From: Devosia pacifica
GTDB lineage: Bacteria; Pseudomonadota; Alphaproteobacteria; Rhizobiales; Devosiaceae
Direction of reading: 5' to 3'
Assembly: GCF_014652635.1 (NCBI RefSeq)
Contig: NZ_BMZE01000001.1
Location: 301,293-365,292 of the forward strand
Length of the DNA stretch: 64,000 bases
A model generated the notes under the pieces. The model was given only the letters and a program-made list of their open reading frames with translations. It did not search any database and was not told where the DNA came from. Numbering within the stretch: the stretch's first letter is position 1; the number at the start of each line of letters is the position of its first letter. The translations under genes and the position numbers were made by a program. Shown here in pieces: positions 19,422-30,669 of this stretch.

Positions 19422-19847
19422 GTGCCAGCACCTGCCGTCAAGCAGATCGCTCACGTCTGCATTTTCGCCCATGATCTCGACGCAACAGAAGCGTTCTACC
19501 GAAACGTGTTTGGCCTGCAGAAGGCTTTCACCTTCATGCGCGGCGAAACCTGCATCGGCTATTACCTTGATCTGGGAGGACGCACGTTCTTCGAGGTTTT
19601 CCATAAGGATGAGGCAAAATTCTCTGAAACCGATCAGATCAATCATATCTGCCTCGAGGTAGAAAACCTCGACGACACGATCGCACACATTCGTCAGCAA
19701 GGCGTCGAGATAACCGACAAGAAAGTCGGCTCAGACGGAACTTGGCAGGCTTGGACGAAGGATCCGAACGGCGTGAAACTGGAAATTTTTGAATATACTG
19801 CGCAAAGCAAGCAATTTACCGGTGGGATCTGCCAGGTAAACTGGTGA
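19422..19847 (+). CDS. VOC-family (glyoxalase-like) metalloprotein
   Basis: A 141-residue vicinal-oxygen-chelate protein with paired beta-alpha-beta-beta-beta modules. Candidate metal ligands are H11 (IAHVCIF), the Glu in FFEVF, the His in NHICLEV and the Glu in KLEIFEY, the pattern of glyoxalase I and related lyases. The best start is GTG at 19422, because AAGGAGG sits six to eight bases before it and the protein then begins just ahead of the first conserved strand. It could be lactoylglutathione lyase-like or a dioxygenase relative; the substrate is unknown. Confidence 0.85.
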   Translation: MPAPAVKQIAHVCIFAHDLDATEAFYRNVFGLQKAFTFMRGETCIGYYLDLGGRTFFEVFHKDEAKFSETDQINHICLEVENLDDTIAHIRQQGVEITDKKVGSDGTWQAWTKDPNGVKLEIFEYTAQSKQFTGGICQVNW

Positions 19848-19922
19848 CCTGCTACGACACTAGTCACGCTTGATCTTCCTGGCGCTCTGGCTCAAATGAA
19901 CCGCGTAACCGTCGGATAGGTC

Positions 19923-20711
19923 ATGCAGGCAAGAATCAAGAGCATCATTGAAACGCGCCTATGGTCGCGGTTCATCATCGGCCTCATCATTCTCAACGCC
20001 GTCGTATTGGGGTTGGAAACCGATTCGCAGGTGATGGCTAACTTCGGTGGCCCGCTGAAGTTTTTCGATACAGTGATACTGGCGCTGTTCGTCGTGGAAA
20101 TCGCGCTGCGACTCTTCGCCTATCGCGGCGCGTTTTTCCGTGACGCTTGGAGCATCTTCGATTTCACGGTTGTGGCTTTCGCGCTGGTGCCCGCCACTGG
20201 ACCGCTGCAGGTCCTGCGGGCGCTCCGCATCTTGCGTGTCATGCGCATGATCTCGCTGGTGCCGTCACTGAGACGGGTGGTCGGCGGACTGATTGCTGCT
20301 CTTCCCGGGATGGCCTCGATCGTGGTGTTGATCGCGCTCGTCTTTTACGTTTTCTCGGTGATGGCAACGAACTTGTTCGGGCTCGCCTTTCCAGAATGGT
20401 TCGGCTCGCTAGGAGCAGCTGGCTATACCCTGTTTCAGATTATGACGCTCGAAAGCTGGTCGATGGGGATCGTACGGCCGGTGATGGAAGTTTACCCCTA
20501 TGCTTGGGCTTTCTTCATCCCGTTCATTCTTTCAACGACCTACGCAGTGCTGAACCTGTTCATCGGTGTCATCGTTTCAGCAATGCAGCACGGTGATACC
20601 GAGGCGAGTCAGCAGCACGCCGACGAAGGTCGGTCGGAAATCCTTCGTGAAATCCGTGCGTTACGCGTGGAAGTCGCAGAGCTGCGTCAGGCACGCCGAG
20701 AGGAGAACTAG
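19923..20711 (+). CDS. bacterial voltage-gated sodium channel (NaChBac/NavAb type)
   Basis: A six-segment ion channel of 262 residues forming homotetramers in the inner membrane. S4 (about 97-112) carries arginines 99, 102, 105 and 108 at every third position, the classic voltage sensor. The pore loop holds TLESWS at 175-180, the sodium-selective filter of BacNav channels. S6 follows, then a charged C-terminal helix (EILREIRALRVEVAELRQ) likely to form the four-helix neck coiled coil. Such channels occur mainly in marine and alkaliphilic bacteria and are linked to motility and pH behaviour. It stands alone, overlapping the DUF4169 gene tail to tail. Confidence 0.93.
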   Translation: MQARIKSIIETRLWSRFIIGLIILNAVVLGLETDSQVMANFGGPLKFFDTVILALFVVEIALRLFAYRGAFFRDAWSIFDFTVVAFALVPATGPLQVLRALRILRVMRMISLVPSLRRVVGGLIAALPGMASIVVLIALVFYVFSVMATNLFGLAFPEWFGSLGAAGYTLFQIMTLESWSMGIVRPVMEVYPYAWAFFIPFILSTTYAVLNLFIGVIVSAMQHGDTEASQQHADEGRSEILREIRALRVEVAELRQARREEN

Positions 20712-20887
20712 TCGTCCTTCAGTCGGTGGGCATCCAGCCGCGCCGCAGCAAGCTCGCGCGTCGCCTCGTCCTGTTTGCGCTCGGCCTTCGTCCGGCCATG
20801 CAGCTGACGGTTCTGCTGCGCTTCAAGTTCTTTGTCTAAACGCTGGCGCTGCTTGCGTGCACGTCTGAGATTGATGATCTCGCTCAT
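20708..20887 (-). CDS. DUF4169 family protein
   Basis: A 59-residue, highly charged, probably helical protein with the family pattern INLRRARKQRQR and HGRTKAER. The family is restricted to alphaproteobacteria and has no known function. The ATG at 20887 is chosen, with GAAGG ten bases upstream; a GTG three codons earlier is too close to that site. It overlaps the channel gene by four bases at the 3' ends. Confidence 0.85.
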   Translation of the reverse strand: MSEIINLRRARKQRQRLDKELEAQQNRQLHGRTKAERKQDEATRELAAARLDAHRLKDD

Positions 20888-20936
20888 GGCACTCACACCT
20901 TCTCATCACATGCACACAAACCCAGCTCGGGTCAGC

Positions 20937-22571
<1,635 letters not shown>

Positions 22572-22622
22572 CTACCTTACCCCTATCGATTTGATTCGCA
22601 GAACCCGAGAACGGGCCCATAC

Positions 22623-22650
22623 AAAGAAAGAAGGGGATGTCGCCATCCCC
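22623..22650 (-). terminator. terminator after secG
   Basis: GGGGATG and CATCCCC form a 7-bp stem with a four-base loop, followed on the minus strand by the T-rich stretch TTCTTTCTTT. It separates secG from pyrG. Confidence 0.7.
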
Positions 22651-22675
22651 TCGAACTCGTGTACCGGAAGCAGCC

Positions 22676-23269
22676 TTAGTTGCCGCCGGGGGCGGTTGGT
22701 ACCGCTGGCTGCGTTTCTTCGGATGCATCCACCGCCTCATCTGCCCCTACCGGAGCGGTCGGCTCGGCGTCAGTCTGTTCGGCTGGCGTCTCGATGGCCG
22801 GAGCCTCGGGTGCAGCAGGGGCCGTGCCCGTAGTATCGTCGGAAGCGGGAGTCTCAGGCACCGAAAGATTGAGGTCGTCACCAGCGCTCGGCGCTTCGCC
22901 CCCGGGGGCCTCATCGCTTGTCGCGGGAACCGGAAGATCGCCTTGGCTGTCGCCCTGCAACGCATCCAGCGCATCCAGAACCGTGCCGCTCGAGCCGCCA
23001 CTGCCATCTGCAGCCCTGTCGAGAATGCTCGACGTGCCGCGGTCCAATTCACTGAGAACCGTCAGGCCAATCGCCGTGGCAAAAAACAGTACCGCGAGGA
23101 TAGCCGTCGTGCGCGTCAGCAGATTGGCAGAGCCACGCGCGGTCATGAAGCCGCCACCGCCGCCGCCACCGCCGATGCCGAGCGCGCCTCCTTCCGATCG
23201 CTGCAGAAGAATCACAACGATAAGAGCAAGCACGATCAGCAGATATGCAACAAGAAGGACGTTCGCCAT
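22676..23269 (-). CDS. secG: preprotein translocase subunit SecG with long acidic tail
   Basis: Accessory subunit of the SecYEG channel in the inner membrane. Two hydrophobic helices (about 2-21 and 55-75) flank the cytoplasmic loop LLQRSEGGALG, followed by a run of glycines and the family motif TRTTAILAVLFF. The family is usually 75-130 residues, but this one has 197, because about 110 residues of Pro, Ala, Glu, Asp and Thr follow the second helix. The ATG at 23269 precedes the first helix; the frame extends to 23317 without conserved sequence. Likely co-transcribed with tpiA, 110 bases upstream. Confidence 0.9.
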   Translation of the reverse strand: MANVLLVAYLLIVLALIVVILLQRSEGGALGIGGGGGGGGFMTARGSANLLTRTTAILAVLFFATAIGLTVLSELDRGTSSILDRAADGSGGSSGTVLDALDALQGDSQGDLPVPATSDEAPGGEAPSAGDDLNLSVPETPASDDTTGTAPAAPEAPAIETPAEQTDAEPTAPVGADEAVDASEETQPAVPTAPGGN

Positions 23270-23379
23270 GCGACTTTCAGGGTCCCGGTATATGTATTGG
23301 TTCGCGGCCTCATACACGCCAGCCGCAATAAATGCCAGCGGACCGCGTGATTTTCGCAGCGGCCCACCAGCATCAAGTC

Positions 23380-24135
23380 TCAGACCGCCGAGATAATGGT
23401 GTAAAAGTCATTTGCCAAGAGGCTGGCGCCGCCAACCAACGCACCGTTGACGTTCTCGATGGAAAGGATGTCCCGGGCATTCATCGGCTTCACCGACCCG
23501 CCGTACAGAATGCGGATACCGGCCCCACGCTCGCCAAAGCGTTCTTCGAGCTGCTTGCGGATTGAATTGTGCATGCGCTCGATCTCGTCATGCGATGGCG
23601 TCCGCCCGGTGCCGATGGCCCACACTGGCTCATAGGCGATGCTGATGTCGTGGGCGCTGGCCGCATCGGGCACCGAGGCGTCGATCTGAGCGGCGACAAC
23701 GCTCTCGGCTTCGCCGGCGTCACGCTCGCTTTCGCTTTCGCCCACGCAGATAATGGGCTTGAGCCCTGCGCCAAGGGCGGCGCCGGCCTTCAACCTGACG
23801 AGATCGTTACTTTCGCCGTGATCCTGCCGGCGCTCGCTATGCCCGACGATCACATACTGAGCTCCGGCATCAGCCAGCATGCCGGCGCTTATGTCGCCGG
23901 TATGTGCGCCCTGCCCCTCAGGGTGACAGTCCTGCCCGCCGGTCAGGATGCCGCTCAAGGCCCCTTGCGCGCTCGCCGCCGCAAGAATCGTTGCCGGCGG
24001 ACAAATCACCACCATTGCCCTCGGCGATTCTCCGGTACTCAACAAAACGCCCAGTTGCTGCAGCTCCGCAAGTGAAGCGGTCACCCCGTTCATTTTCCAG
24101 TTGCCTGCAATAAGGGGCGTGATTGACGTAGACAC
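23380..24135 (-). CDS. tpiA: triosephosphate isomerase
   Basis: Interconverts dihydroxyacetone phosphate and glyceraldehyde 3-phosphate. Catalytic residues are in NWKMNG (Lys), VGHSERR (His) and YEPVWAIGTG (Glu). The start is taken as GTG at 24135, because AGGAG lies nine bases before it and the resulting 251-residue length is the family norm; the open frame to 24429 is not conserved. Divergent from ppiD. A 13-base element shared with the mrcA promoter lies 36 bases upstream. Confidence 0.96.
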   Translation of the reverse strand: MSTSITPLIAGNWKMNGVTASLAELQQLGVLLSTGESPRAMVVICPPATILAAASAQGALSGILTGGQDCHPEGQGAHTGDISAGMLADAGAQYVIVGHSERRQDHGESNDLVRLKAGAALGAGLKPIICVGESESERDAGEAESVVAAQIDASVPDAASAHDISIAYEPVWAIGTGRTPSHDEIERMHNSIRKQLEERFGERGAGIRILYGGSVKPMNARDILSIENVNGALVGGASLLANDFYTIISAV

Positions 24136-24170
24136 CTGCTTTAGCTCCTGCCTCTTGCACCAGATCGATG

Positions 24171-24183
24171 ATTGCCCTAACCC
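24171..24183 (-). promoter_or_regulatory. 13-base element upstream of tpiA, shared with mrcA
   Basis: On the minus strand this reads GGGTTAGGGCAAT, 36 bases before the tpiA start codon. The identical 13 bases occur 40 bases before the mrcA start codon on the same strand, and both are followed four or five bases later by ATCTG. The constant position suggests a promoter or transcript-start element. A factor is not identified. Confidence 0.45.
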
Positions 24184-24277
24184 GGCGCGAACCGCGCCTT
24201 GCGGCATCATCATGACCCTGTCTAATATCGCGCGCCCGATCAAGGTACAGCGCGAACACTTAACCGGAACGCCCAAT

Positions 24278-26155
24278 ATGCTCGATAGTTTGCGAGACTT
24301 CGCGAAATCTGTTCCCGGAAAAATCTTGGGCGTGTTCCTGCTTATCGGTGTGGCAGGCTTCGGGATCAACAACGTGATCCTGAACTTTGGCAGCAATACC
24401 ATTGCGCGCGTCGGCGGCGAGGAAATCACCGCACAGGAGTTCCAGCGCGCCTACAACAGCCAGATCAACCAGATCGCCAACCAGACCGGGCGCATGCCGA
24501 CCTCGCAGGAGGCGATCAACATGGGCTTGCCAACGCTGGTGATCCAGCGTTTGTCGCAGGACGCGGCGCTCACCGATCTCGCGAACCAGTTCGACTTGGG
24601 CGTGTCTGATGAACAGCTCGCCGAAATGCTGCGGAACGATCCGAGCTTTGCCGGCACGCTTGGAAATTTTGATTCACAACGCTTCGAGCAGGTCCTGCAG
24701 TCGAGCGGGTTGACCGAATCCGAATATTTCGGACTTCAAGCGAGCGCAGCGCGCCGCGAGCAATTGGCAAGGGCCCTCTTCAGCGACATCACCGTCCCCG
24801 ACGCGGCGGCGCAGATCCTCGCCCGCTATGTCGGTGACCAGCGCGTCGTCGATTACTTCGTGGTCGACCGTCAGAGCGTCTTGCCGCCGCCGGAGCCGAC
24901 CGACGCGGAGCTTCAGGCATATCTAGCAGAGCATCAGGAAGAGTTCCGCACCCCCGCCACCCGCACTGTGCAGGTCGTCAGCTTGTCTCCCGAAGTTATC
25001 GCTGAGACGATCGAGGTGTCCGAGGCGGATATCGAGGCGGAGTACGAACGCTCTCGCGAGTCGCGTACCGAGCCGGAACGCCGCACTGTTGAGCAGATTG
25101 TCCTCGACAGCGAAGATCAAGCCGAGACCGTCCGGCAGGCGGCAGAGAGCGGGCAGCCGTGGGATGAACTGGTCGCCGAGATCGGACTGACGCCCTCCGC
25201 AGTCGGCACGCGTGCCAGAGATCAGTTCGTCGACGAGAGTTTCGCAGAAGCGGCATTCGCTCTGGAAGAAGGCGGCTACACAGTCATTCCCGGTGTCGGG
25301 GGGCAGCGAGCCATCCACGTTTCGGACGTCATCGAGGGTGGCGAAGTGTCACTCGAAGATGCGAGCGACGAGATAGCCGATCAATTGGCCCTGCAGCGTG
25401 CACGCGATCAGTACATCGACGTCTTGGATCAGGTCGAAGAGAGCCGCGCGGCCTTCGAGCCACTCTCCGATATCGCTGCTGAATACAATCTGCCGATGAC
25501 GGAAATCGACGTGAGCGCCAGCGGCACCGAGTTGTCCGGGATTTCGACTATCCCACAGGAGCAGTACCCGCGCATTGCCAACGAGATCTTCGCGGCTGAA
25601 CGCGACCGACTTTCGCCATCGATCACTCTCGGCGCCAACAGAAACGTCTTCTTTGAGCTGCAGGCGATCAATGAGCCGGCTGATCAATCACTTGAGGACG
25701 TTCGTGCTGAGGTGACCAAAGCCTACCGCGACCAGCAATACGAAGAGGCGATCGATGAGCGCGTCGCAGCGATCGAGCAGCGCCTTGCGAATGGCGCGTC
25801 GCTTTCCGAGCTCGCAATCGAGTTCAACCTGTTTGCAGAAACCAGCCAACCGTTCACCCGCCAGGGGCTCGGTGGCACGCCCATTGATGCGCAGGTGGCA
25901 GACGCCGTGTTTGCGGGAGGCGCCGACCACTATGGCGTCGCGACGAGCGGTTCCGGCCAGGATGTGGTCTTTCAGGTGACCAACACAATCGCTGCCGAGG
26001 ATGGCCCCGGCGAACAGCTGGAGCAGGCTTTCTCCGAGGACCTACGGCTCGACGTCCTCGCGAGCTTCGTTACCGGGGTTCGCGAGGCAGCTGGATTGAG
26101 CATCAACCAGCAGGCGCTGCAGCAGGTCATCGGCGCCGACTCCGGCGCCCAATAG
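24278..26155 (+). CDS. ppiD: PpiD-like periplasmic folding factor (peptidyl-prolyl isomerase family)
   Basis: A membrane-anchored chaperone of 625 residues that helps proteins leaving the Sec channel. The N-terminus MLDSLRDFAKSVPGKILG and one helix (about 14-35) anchor it, with the rest in the periplasm. A SurA-like N domain follows (about 40-200), then a parvulin-like segment (about 265-370) and a long helical C-terminal part. Parvulin catalytic residues are poorly conserved, so it may be a chaperone only. Start at ATG 24278. It precedes trpE by 15 bases and is probably co-transcribed, as in other Rhizobiales. Confidence 0.9.
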   Translation: MLDSLRDFAKSVPGKILGVFLLIGVAGFGINNVILNFGSNTIARVGGEEITAQEFQRAYNSQINQIANQTGRMPTSQEAINMGLPTLVIQRLSQDAALTDLANQFDLGVSDEQLAEMLRNDPSFAGTLGNFDSQRFEQVLQSSGLTESEYFGLQASAARREQLARALFSDITVPDAAAQILARYVGDQRVVDYFVVDRQSVLPPPEPTDAELQAYLAEHQEEFRTPATRTVQVVSLSPEVIAETIEVSEADIEAEYERSRESRTEPERRTVEQIVLDSEDQAETVRQAAESGQPWDELVAEIGLTPSAVGTRARDQFVDESFAEAAFALEEGGYTVIPGVGGQRAIHVSDVIEGGEVSLEDASDEIADQLALQRARDQYIDVLDQVEESRAAFEPLSDIAAEYNLPMTEIDVSASGTELSGISTIPQEQYPRIANEIFAAERDRLSPSITLGANRNVFFELQAINEPADQSLEDVRAEVTKAYRDQQYEEAIDERVAAIEQRLANGASLSELAIEFNLFAETSQPFTRQGLGGTPIDAQVADAVFAGGADHYGVATSGSGQDVVFQVTNTIAAEDGPGEQLEQAFSEDLRLDVLASFVTGVREAAGLSINQQALQQVIGADSGAQ

Positions 26156-26170
26156 GTGGTAGATCCGACA

Positions 26171-27679
26171 ATGGCAGACGTCCGAGACGCCAGTTTTGAG
26201 GAGCGCTATCGGCGCGGCGAGTCGCAGATCGTCTGGCGCCGCGTTGTTGCTGACCTCGAAACGCCGATCGGTACCTACCTCAAGCTCGCCGAGGACCGTA
26301 CGCACACTTTTCTGCTGGAATCCGTCCAGGGCGGTTCCGTGCGCGGGCGGTATTCGATCATCGGCCTTGAGCCGGATTTGCTGTTTCGGGTCGAGGCGGG
26401 ACAGCCCCTGATCAACCGCAACGCGCTGCATCAGCCTGACGCTTTCCAACCGCTCGACGCGCAACCACTCGATGCGGTGCGTCAGCTTGTTGCAGAGTCT
26501 CAGATCGAGATGCCCGCAGAGCTTCCGCCGCAGTCTGCGGGTATTTTCGGTTATCTCGGTTACGACATGGTCCGGTACATGGAAGTGCTTCCGGACTCGA
26601 ACCCTGATGACCTTAAGCTTCCTGAAGCAACCTTGATGCGGCCATCTCTGCTCGCCGTCTTCGATACGCTCAAAGACGAGCTTTATCTTACGGCGCCGGT
26701 CTATCCGCGCGATGCAGTCACAGCTGCGCAGGCCGAAGAAGCTGCCAATGGGCGTATCGATGATGCCGTTGCACGCCTTTCGCGCGCCCTGCCCCAGAAC
26801 GCTTACCGCCCCGAAGTGTCGGGCATCTCTGTCGCGAGCAACACCAGCCAGGCGGAATACGCCGGAATGGTCGCGCAGGCGAAAGAGTACATAACCGCCG
26901 GTGACATTTTTCAGGTCGTCCTCAGCCAGCGTTTTGAAGCGCCATTCAATTTACCGCCGACCGCGCTTTATCGTGCGCTGCGCCGAACAAATCCTTCCCC
27001 TTACATGTACTTTCTCGACTTTGGCGAGTTTGCGGTCGCTGGCTCAAGCCCGGAAATCCTCGTGCGCGTTGAGGACGGGGAAGTTACCATTCGGCCCATC
27101 GCCGGCACGCGTAAGCGCGGGTCGACCCCGACGCGGGACCGCGAACTTGCAGAAGAACTCCTCTCGGACCCCAAGGAGCTCGCAGAGCACCTGATGCTGC
27201 TCGACCTCGGCCGCAACGATGTGGGCCGGGTGGCAGAGATCGGATCGGTCAAGGTCACCGACAAGTTCTTCCTCGAATACTATTCGCACGTCATGCACAT
27301 CGTCTCGAACGTCGTCGGCAAACTCGACCCGCAGTATGACTTTATGGATGCGCTGGCGGCAGGGTTTCCGGCTGGCACCGTGTCCGGTGCGCCCAAGGTC
27401 CGCGCGATGGAAATCATCGACGAACTCGAAAAATCCCGACGCGGCATCTATGGCGGCTGCGTCGGCTATTTCGGCGCTGATGGCACGATGGACACATGCA
27501 TCGTATTGCGCACTGCAATTCTCAAGAATGAGCGGCTTTATGTTCAGGCCGGTGCGGGCATCGTCGCTGACAGCAAGCCTGAACTTGAGCAGATGGAATG
27601 CGAAAACAAGGCGCGCGCACTATTCAGCGCCGCCGAAGAAGCGCTACGCTATGCCGGTGAAGCAAGGATCGGACAATGA
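26171..27679 (+). CDS. trpE: anthranilate synthase component I
   Basis: Converts chorismate to anthranilate with ammonia supplied by TrpG, the first step of tryptophan synthesis. Chorismate-binding motifs GDIFQVVLSQRF, PIAGTRKRG and FPAGTVSGAPKVRAMEII are intact, and the protein has 502 residues. The N-terminal LLES element for tryptophan feedback is present (TFLLESVQGG). The ATG at 26171 is preferred over an in-frame GTG at 26156, which lacks a ribosome binding site. In many Rhizobiales trpE and trpG are fused, but here they are separate genes 77 bases apart. Confidence 0.96.
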   Translation: MADVRDASFEERYRRGESQIVWRRVVADLETPIGTYLKLAEDRTHTFLLESVQGGSVRGRYSIIGLEPDLLFRVEAGQPLINRNALHQPDAFQPLDAQPLDAVRQLVAESQIEMPAELPPQSAGIFGYLGYDMVRYMEVLPDSNPDDLKLPEATLMRPSLLAVFDTLKDELYLTAPVYPRDAVTAAQAEEAANGRIDDAVARLSRALPQNAYRPEVSGISVASNTSQAEYAGMVAQAKEYITAGDIFQVVLSQRFEAPFNLPPTALYRALRRTNPSPYMYFLDFGEFAVAGSSPEILVRVEDGEVTIRPIAGTRKRGSTPTRDRELAEELLSDPKELAEHLMLLDLGRNDVGRVAEIGSVKVTDKFFLEYYSHVMHIVSNVVGKLDPQYDFMDALAAGFPAGTVSGAPKVRAMEIIDELEKSRRGIYGGCVGYFGADGTMDTCIVLRTAILKNERLYVQAGAGIVADSKPELEQMECENKARALFSAAEEALRYAGEARIGQ

Positions 27680-27756
27680 GTGGCGCAATATCTCGGTTTC
27701 GATGGCGCAGCAGGTCAGAAGCCTGAACCCCTGAGCTTTTTTCGGAACAGTAAGCC

Positions 27757-28356
27757 ATGACCCGTACGCTCGTTATCGATAATTATGACAGCTTCACCTA
27801 CAACCTCGTGCATTTCCTCGGAGAACTCGGCGCGAGCATCACGGTACGCCGCAACGACAAAGTGACGATCGAGGAAATCGCCGCAATGCAGCCGGAGGCG
27901 ATTGTGCTGTCTCCAGGTCCCTGCACACCCAACGATGCCGGAATCTGCCTGTCGGTCATAGACCGCTTCAAGGCCGACATCCCGATGCTCGGCGTCTGCC
28001 TCGGCCATCAGGCGATTGGCCAGGCCATGGGAGGCAACGTCGTCCGCGCCCCAAGTCTGATGCACGGCAAGACCAGCCGCATCACACATTCCGGCCAAGG
28101 AGTTTTTCGTGGAATCAACGACGCATTCGAGGCGACACGCTACCATTCGCTGACTGTTGAGCCTTCGACACTACCCGAAACGCTGGAAGTCACCGCCCGC
28201 ACGGAAGACGGCATCATCATGGGCCTGCAGCACCGCTCCTTGCCGCTCCACGGCGTGCAGTTCCATCCGGAAAGTATCGCGTCAGAGCATGGTCACGCCA
28301 TGCTGCAGAACTTCCTGAATATCGCCGGCGACTTCAACAAGGAGAAGGCAGCGTGA
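27757..28356 (+). CDS. trpG: anthranilate synthase component II (glutamine amidotransferase)
   Basis: Releases ammonia from glutamine for TrpE and may also serve PabB, since no separate pabA is in view. Class I amidotransferase motifs: oxyanion loop [11 protein letters not shown], nucleophile C81 in GVCLGHQ and the HPE pair in [12 protein letters not shown]. 199 residues. Its stop overlaps the trpD GTG start (GTGA), giving translational coupling. Confidence 0.95.
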   Translation: MTRTLVIDNYDSFTYNLVHFLGELGASITVRRNDKVTIEEIAAMQPEAIVLSPGPCTPNDAGICLSVIDRFKADIPMLGVCLGHQAIGQAMGGNVVRAPSLMHGKTSRITHSGQGVFRGINDAFEATRYHSLTVEPSTLPETLEVTARTEDGIIMGLQHRSLPLHGVQFHPESIASEHGHAMLQNFLNIAGDFNKEKAA

Positions 28357-29375
28357 TCGACTTCAAGGGCGCACTCAACAAGATCGCCAGCCATCAGGAC
28401 CTGACCGGTGAAGAAATGCGCGCCGTGATGCGCACCATCATGTCTGGCGAAGCCACTCCCTCGCAAATCGCGGCGTTTCTCATGGGCATGCGCGTAAAAG
28501 GCGAGACCGTGGGTGAAATCGCGGCGGCGGTGTCTGTCCTGCGCGAGAAAATGGTGCCGGTCGACGCACCGGACAACGCTCTTGACATTGTCGGTACCGG
28601 AGGTGACGGCGCCGATACCTACAACATCTCGACCGCAGCAGCTTTTGTCGTCGCCGCAGCAGGTGTTCCGGTGGCGAAACACGGCAACCGTGCCCTCTCC
28701 TCAAAGTCCGGCTCGTCACAGGCTCTCGAGGCGTTGGGAATCAAGCTGGATCTTACGCCAGCAGAGATAACCGCCTGTATCGAGACTGCCGGAATCGGGT
28801 TCATGTTCGCCCCGCAACATCACCCGGCGATGAAGCATGTGGGCCCGACCCGGATGGAGATGGGTATCCGCACAATGTTCAACCTGCTGGGGCCGCAAGC
28901 TAACCCTGCCGGCGTTCGCCACTATTTGCTTGGCGTATACGATCGTGAATGGGTCGAGCCCGTTGCGGCGGCGCTGCTGGCCAATCGGGCGAAGCGGGCC
29001 TGGGTGGTCTGCAGCGATGATGGCCTCGATGAACTGAGCACCACAAGTTCCAATTTTGTGGCGCAGATTATCGATGGCGATCTGCGTAGCTTCGAGATTT
29101 CTCCCGAGGGTGTGGGATTGCCTCGCGCCGAGTTGAAGGACATCGAAGGCGGTGATCCGGATTACAACGCGGCGGCATTGAAGGCGCTGCTCGACGGCGA
29201 GCCGGGCGCCTATAGAGACATTGTGCTGATGAACGCGGGAGCAGCCCTGTTCATAGCCGAGAAAGTAGACAGCTTGGCGGCAGGCGTCGAAGCCTCCTCC
29301 GAACTCATCGACAGTGGACGTGCCCGGCAAGTGCTCGACCAACTCGTCGCAGTATCCAACGGGCAGAGCCAATGA
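28353..29375 (+). CDS. trpD: anthranilate phosphoribosyltransferase
   Basis: Adds phosphoribose from PRPP to anthranilate. The glycine-rich PRPP loop [14 protein letters not shown] and the metal-binding DGLDE motif are present. 340 residues from a GTG start that overlaps trpG, ending in an ATGA overlap with trpC. Middle gene of the trpGDC group. Confidence 0.97.
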   Translation: MIDFKGALNKIASHQDLTGEEMRAVMRTIMSGEATPSQIAAFLMGMRVKGETVGEIAAAVSVLREKMVPVDAPDNALDIVGTGGDGADTYNISTAAAFVVAAAGVPVAKHGNRALSSKSGSSQALEALGIKLDLTPAEITACIETAGIGFMFAPQHHPAMKHVGPTRMEMGIRTMFNLLGPQANPAGVRHYLLGVYDREWVEPVAAALLANRAKRAWVVCSDDGLDELSTTSSNFVAQIIDGDLRSFEISPEGVGLPRAELKDIEGGDPDYNAAALKALLDGEPGAYRDIVLMNAGAALFIAEKVDSLAAGVEASSELIDSGRARQVLDQLVAVSNGQSQ

Positions 29376-30181
29376 CAGATATCCTGCGCCAGATCGAAGC
29401 CTATAAGCGCGAGGAGATTGCAGCGGCCAAGGCCATGCGCCCATGGGCTGAACTGGTGGCCGAAGCGCACGACCAGACGCCCCCACGCGGCTTCGTTGAC
29501 GCGCTCAAGGCAAAGCGCGCGGCAAATCAATACGGTCTGATTGCGGAAGTCAAAAAGGCAAGCCCATCCAAGGGTCTGATACGCGCCGATTTCAATCCTG
29601 CCGAGATCGCTCGCGCCTACGAACTCGCTGGCGCCGCATGCCTTTCGGTATTGACCGATCGCCCCTCGTTTCAGGGTTCGCCGAGTTACCTGATCGAAGC
29701 GCGGGCTGCGACCCGCCTTCCGGTATTGCGAAAGGACTTCCTGTTCGAAACCTATCAGGTCGCCGAGGCGCGTGCCTGGGGCGCGGACTGTATCCTTATC
29801 ATTCTTGCCGCAGTTGGAGATGACACTGCCCGCTACCTGCTCGATTCGGCGGAAGAGTGGGGCATGGATGCGCTCGTTGAAGTGCACGATCAGCTGGAAC
29901 TGGACCGTGCCCTGGCACTTGATGCGCGGTTCATCGGCATCAACAACCGAAACCTGCGCACGTTCGAGACCCGGCTAGACACCTCCCTTGATCTCGCTGT
30001 CGGCGTGCCGGATGGCGTGCTGCTGGTGAGTGAAAGCGGCATCGTCGATCACAAACACCTCCGTCATCTCGATGCGGAAGCCGGCGTTGGCTGTTTTCTC
30101 GTCGGCGAAAGCCTGATGCGTCAGGACGATGTCACCGCCGCCACCCGCGCCCTCCTCGAGGGCGAGAAAGTTGTTGGCTGA
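29372..30181 (+). CDS. trpC: indole-3-glycerol phosphate synthase
   Basis: Closes the indole ring in tryptophan synthesis. TIM-barrel motifs [13 protein letters not shown], the LRKDFLF segment and ESGIVDHKH are conserved, and the length of 269 residues is typical. The stop shares one base with the moaC ATG, so moaC translation is coupled. The standard Rhizobiales order trpD-trpC-moaC-moeA-lexA is followed here. Confidence 0.97.
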   Translation: MTDILRQIEAYKREEIAAAKAMRPWAELVAEAHDQTPPRGFVDALKAKRAANQYGLIAEVKKASPSKGLIRADFNPAEIARAYELAGAACLSVLTDRPSFQGSPSYLIEARAATRLPVLRKDFLFETYQVAEARAWGADCILIILAAVGDDTARYLLDSAEEWGMDALVEVHDQLELDRALALDARFIGINNRNLRTFETRLDTSLDLAVGVPDGVLLVSESGIVDHKHLRHLDAEAGVGCFLVGESLMRQDDVTAATRALLEGEKVVG

Positions 30182-30669
30182 TGAGTTCTGAACCCGCGCT
30201 CACCCATCTCAACGCTCGCGGGGAAGCCGAGATCGTCGATATCGGCGACAAGGAGGCGACTCGTCGGCGCGCGGTCGCCGAGGCCACTGTACTGGCGGCT
30301 CCCGAAACCGTGGCGGTCATTATCTCCGGCGGCCTGAAGAAGGGCGACGCGGTCTCCGTCGCGAGAATTGCAGGCATCATGGCTGCAAAGAAGACCTCGG
30401 ACCTTATCCCCCTCTGTCACCCGATCGCGCTGACCAAGGTTTCAGTAGAGATCGCCCCGTTGCCGGACAATACGGGCCTGCACATCAGAGCTGCAGCCGA
30501 AACGACCGACAGGACCGGGGTTGAAATGGAAGCTCTGACAGCCGCTTCCACGGCCGCTTTGACACTATACGATATGGCCAAGGCCATAGATCGCGGCATG
30601 ACCGTGACCAATTTGCGCCTGCTCGAGAAGAGCGGCGGCAAATCCGGCGACTTCGTCCGCGTCGCATGA
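30181..30669 (+). CDS. moaC: cyclic pyranopterin monophosphate synthase
   Basis: Second enzyme of molybdenum cofactor synthesis, acting after MoaA. Conserved LCHPIALTKV, the DMAKAIDRGM segment and the C-terminal KSGGKSG are present. 162 residues. It is coupled to trpC by a one-base overlap and to moeA by ATGA. The moaA gene is not in the window. Confidence 0.96.
   Translation: MSSEPALTHLNARGEAEIVDIGDKEATRRRAVAEATVLAAPETVAVIISGGLKKGDAVSVARIAGIMAAKKTSDLIPLCHPIALTKVSVEIAPLPDNTGLHIRAAAETTDRTGVEMEALTAASTAALTLYDMAKAIDRGMTVTNLRLLEKSGGKSGDFVRVA

Noticed and set aside
22680..23396. 238-codon + strand frame opposite secG
   Set aside because: A low-complexity mirror of the Pro/Ala/Glu-rich SecG tail.
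27676..27726. A 16-codon frame between trpE and trpG with one Trp codon, possible attenuator leader
   Set aside because: A single Trp codon and no paired terminator and antiterminator stems; it lies inside the operon rather than before it.
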